64,000 nucleotides of DNA. It comes from Scytonema sp. UIC 10036 (GTDB lineage Bacteria; Cyanobacteriota; Cyanobacteriia; Cyanobacteriales; Nostocaceae). The stretch is from contig NZ_WJFC01000009.1 of assembly GCF_009725235.1 (NCBI RefSeq), forward strand, positions 62,001 to 126,000, given 5' to 3'. The stretch's first letter is position 1, and every line of letters starts with the position of its first letter. The notes below the pieces were generated by a model. That model worked only from the letters and a program-made list of their open reading frames with translations. It was not told where the DNA came from and searched no databases. Positions 63,512 through 64,000 of the stretch are shown one piece after another. The translations under genes and the position numbers were made by a program.

Positions 63512-64000
63512 TTAACTACCTCTCAGTATTAACCCTTCGGCCACGGGATAATCCTCTGTCTTCATGGACAAATACTCTCCTTGCTGCCATAGCGGTAGCT
63601 GATCGTTGAAATTTGAGGAGAGTGGGTTTTCAGATTGACCGGGAGGGGTGATAAACAGAGAATTCTCTAAGTTAGCAAAATCAACAATTTGGCGGTAGCT
63701 AGAACCTACAGGCATGATAAAGGTCATAGGATCGTAAAAGCCCAAGTTGATTGTAAAACGGTCACCACCAAAGGGAACTTGAAAATCTCCCTCGGGTAAG
63801 ACTGGAGCCAATTGAGCAAAGCGAGCTTGATGAATTTCTCCCCAAGTTGGCACTGTTTCTCCCAGCTGGTTCAAAGCTTCTTCTAATGCTTGAGCAGCAT
63901 CATCTAAACATCCCGGTGCTGTTCCTGGTTGATCGCAAGCTGGGTCCCCATTCAAAATAGCTGACAGGAGATAACGAGGCTGATCCCAGTACTCTCGCCC
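63512..64000 (-). CDS. Penicillin acylase-family protein, C-terminal part (cut by window edge)
   Basis: The frame is open to the right edge; the visible 163 residues read from 'GREYWDQPRYLLSAILNGDP' through 'AQALEEALNQLG', 'FGGDRFTINLGFYDP', 'PVGSSYRQIVDFANLENSLF' and 'PPGQSENPLSSNFNDQLPLW', 'QQGEYLSM'. This is the C-terminal end of the beta subunit of N-terminal-nucleophile acylases (penicillin G, cephalosporin, acyl-homoserine lactone or aculeacin types). The catalytic Ser and the linker lie outside. Because the cluster starts with a fatty-acyl ligase, an acylase that removes a fatty acid from the peptide is attractive, but quorum-quenching or an unrelated role is equally possible. Confidence 0.82.
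   Translation of the reverse strand, partial: GREYWDQPRYLLSAILNGDPACDQPGTAPGCLDDAAQALEEALNQLGETVPTWGEIHQARFAQLAPVLPEGDFQVPFGGDRFTINLGFYDPMTFIMPVGSSYRQIVDFANLENSLFITPPGQSENPLSSNFNDQLPLWQQGEYLSMKTEDYPVAEGLILRGS

Noticed and set aside
1..64000. tRNA or rRNA genes
   Set aside because: I saw no cloverleaf with a GTTCGA-type T loop and CCA-ready acceptor, and no rRNA-like sequence.

Overview
The window comes from a filamentous, probably heterocyst-forming cyanobacterium (Nostocales: Nostoc, Scytonema, Tolypothrix or similar). The support is the many GCGATCGC palindromes, the heptanucleotide tandem repeats in spacers, a cyanobacterial-type nitrate transporter ATPase (NrtD), and above all a gene order matching the aromatic-precursor half of the scytonemin (sunscreen pigment) locus of Nostoc punctiforme.

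Region 1 (1-2.8 kb) holds an acidic hypothetical protein cut by the left edge, CutA, and a lone nrtD on the minus strand. Region 2 (2.8-20.8 kb, plus strand) is the scytonemin supply operon: glycosyltransferase, tyrA, a dsbA relic, an aroB/eboD-type enzyme, eboE, eboF, fused trpEG, trpC, an MDR oxidoreductase, trpA, trpB, trpD and aroG. Together these would make extra chorismate, prephenate/tyrosine and tryptophan precursors and help move the intermediate to the periplasm. The core pigment genes scyA-F, eboA-C and the tyrosinase gene are not in the window. Most spacers from tyrA to aroG carry tandem repeats whose two halves are complementary, and palindromic elements have entered spacers and, in eboE, the coding sequence.

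Region 3 (21.4-25.8 kb) encodes three Gly/Ser/Asn-rich proteins with the same MTT start, the same strong RBS and shared short helical units. One carries eight IGNGNW-type repeats. They lie directly after aroG and I recognise no described family. Region 4 (26-30 kb) is stress and metal related: a VOC protein, a phytochelatin-synthase-like protease, Hsp20, a YkvA-type membrane protein and a siderophore-binding lipoprotein flanked by copies of an ATACGGTTAA inverted repeat.

Region 5 (30-34 kb) is a graveyard of mobile DNA: an EamA transporter tail, the end of a Tn7-like transposon with repeated TnsB-type sites, tnsA fused by deletion to the tail of tnsB, a small inverted-repeat element and fragments of several IS transposases.

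Region 6 (34.2-64 kb, minus strand) is a lipopeptide NRPS/PKS cluster. In transcription order it has a penicillin-acylase-family protein (cut by the right edge), a small unknown protein, MbtH, a dead type II thioesterase, NRPS C-A-PCP with a docking-like tail, PKS KS-AT-KR-ACP, a fatty-acyl-AMP-ligase starter NRPS (FAAL-ACP-C-A-PCP-C-A-PCP), a divergent serine-hydroxymethyltransferase-fold enzyme, and NRPS C-A-NMT-PCP-C-A-PCP. The adenylation codes I can read are Ser (DVWHISLI) and Thr (DFWNIGMV, in the N-methylating module); three others are unassigned. The SHMT-like enzyme has active-site changes that point to alpha-methylserine synthesis. There are signs of recent remodelling: a 460-base tract shared by two NRPS genes at one mismatch, and an N-methyltransferase domain cut out of the Ser module. 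No thioesterase or reductase release domain is visible.
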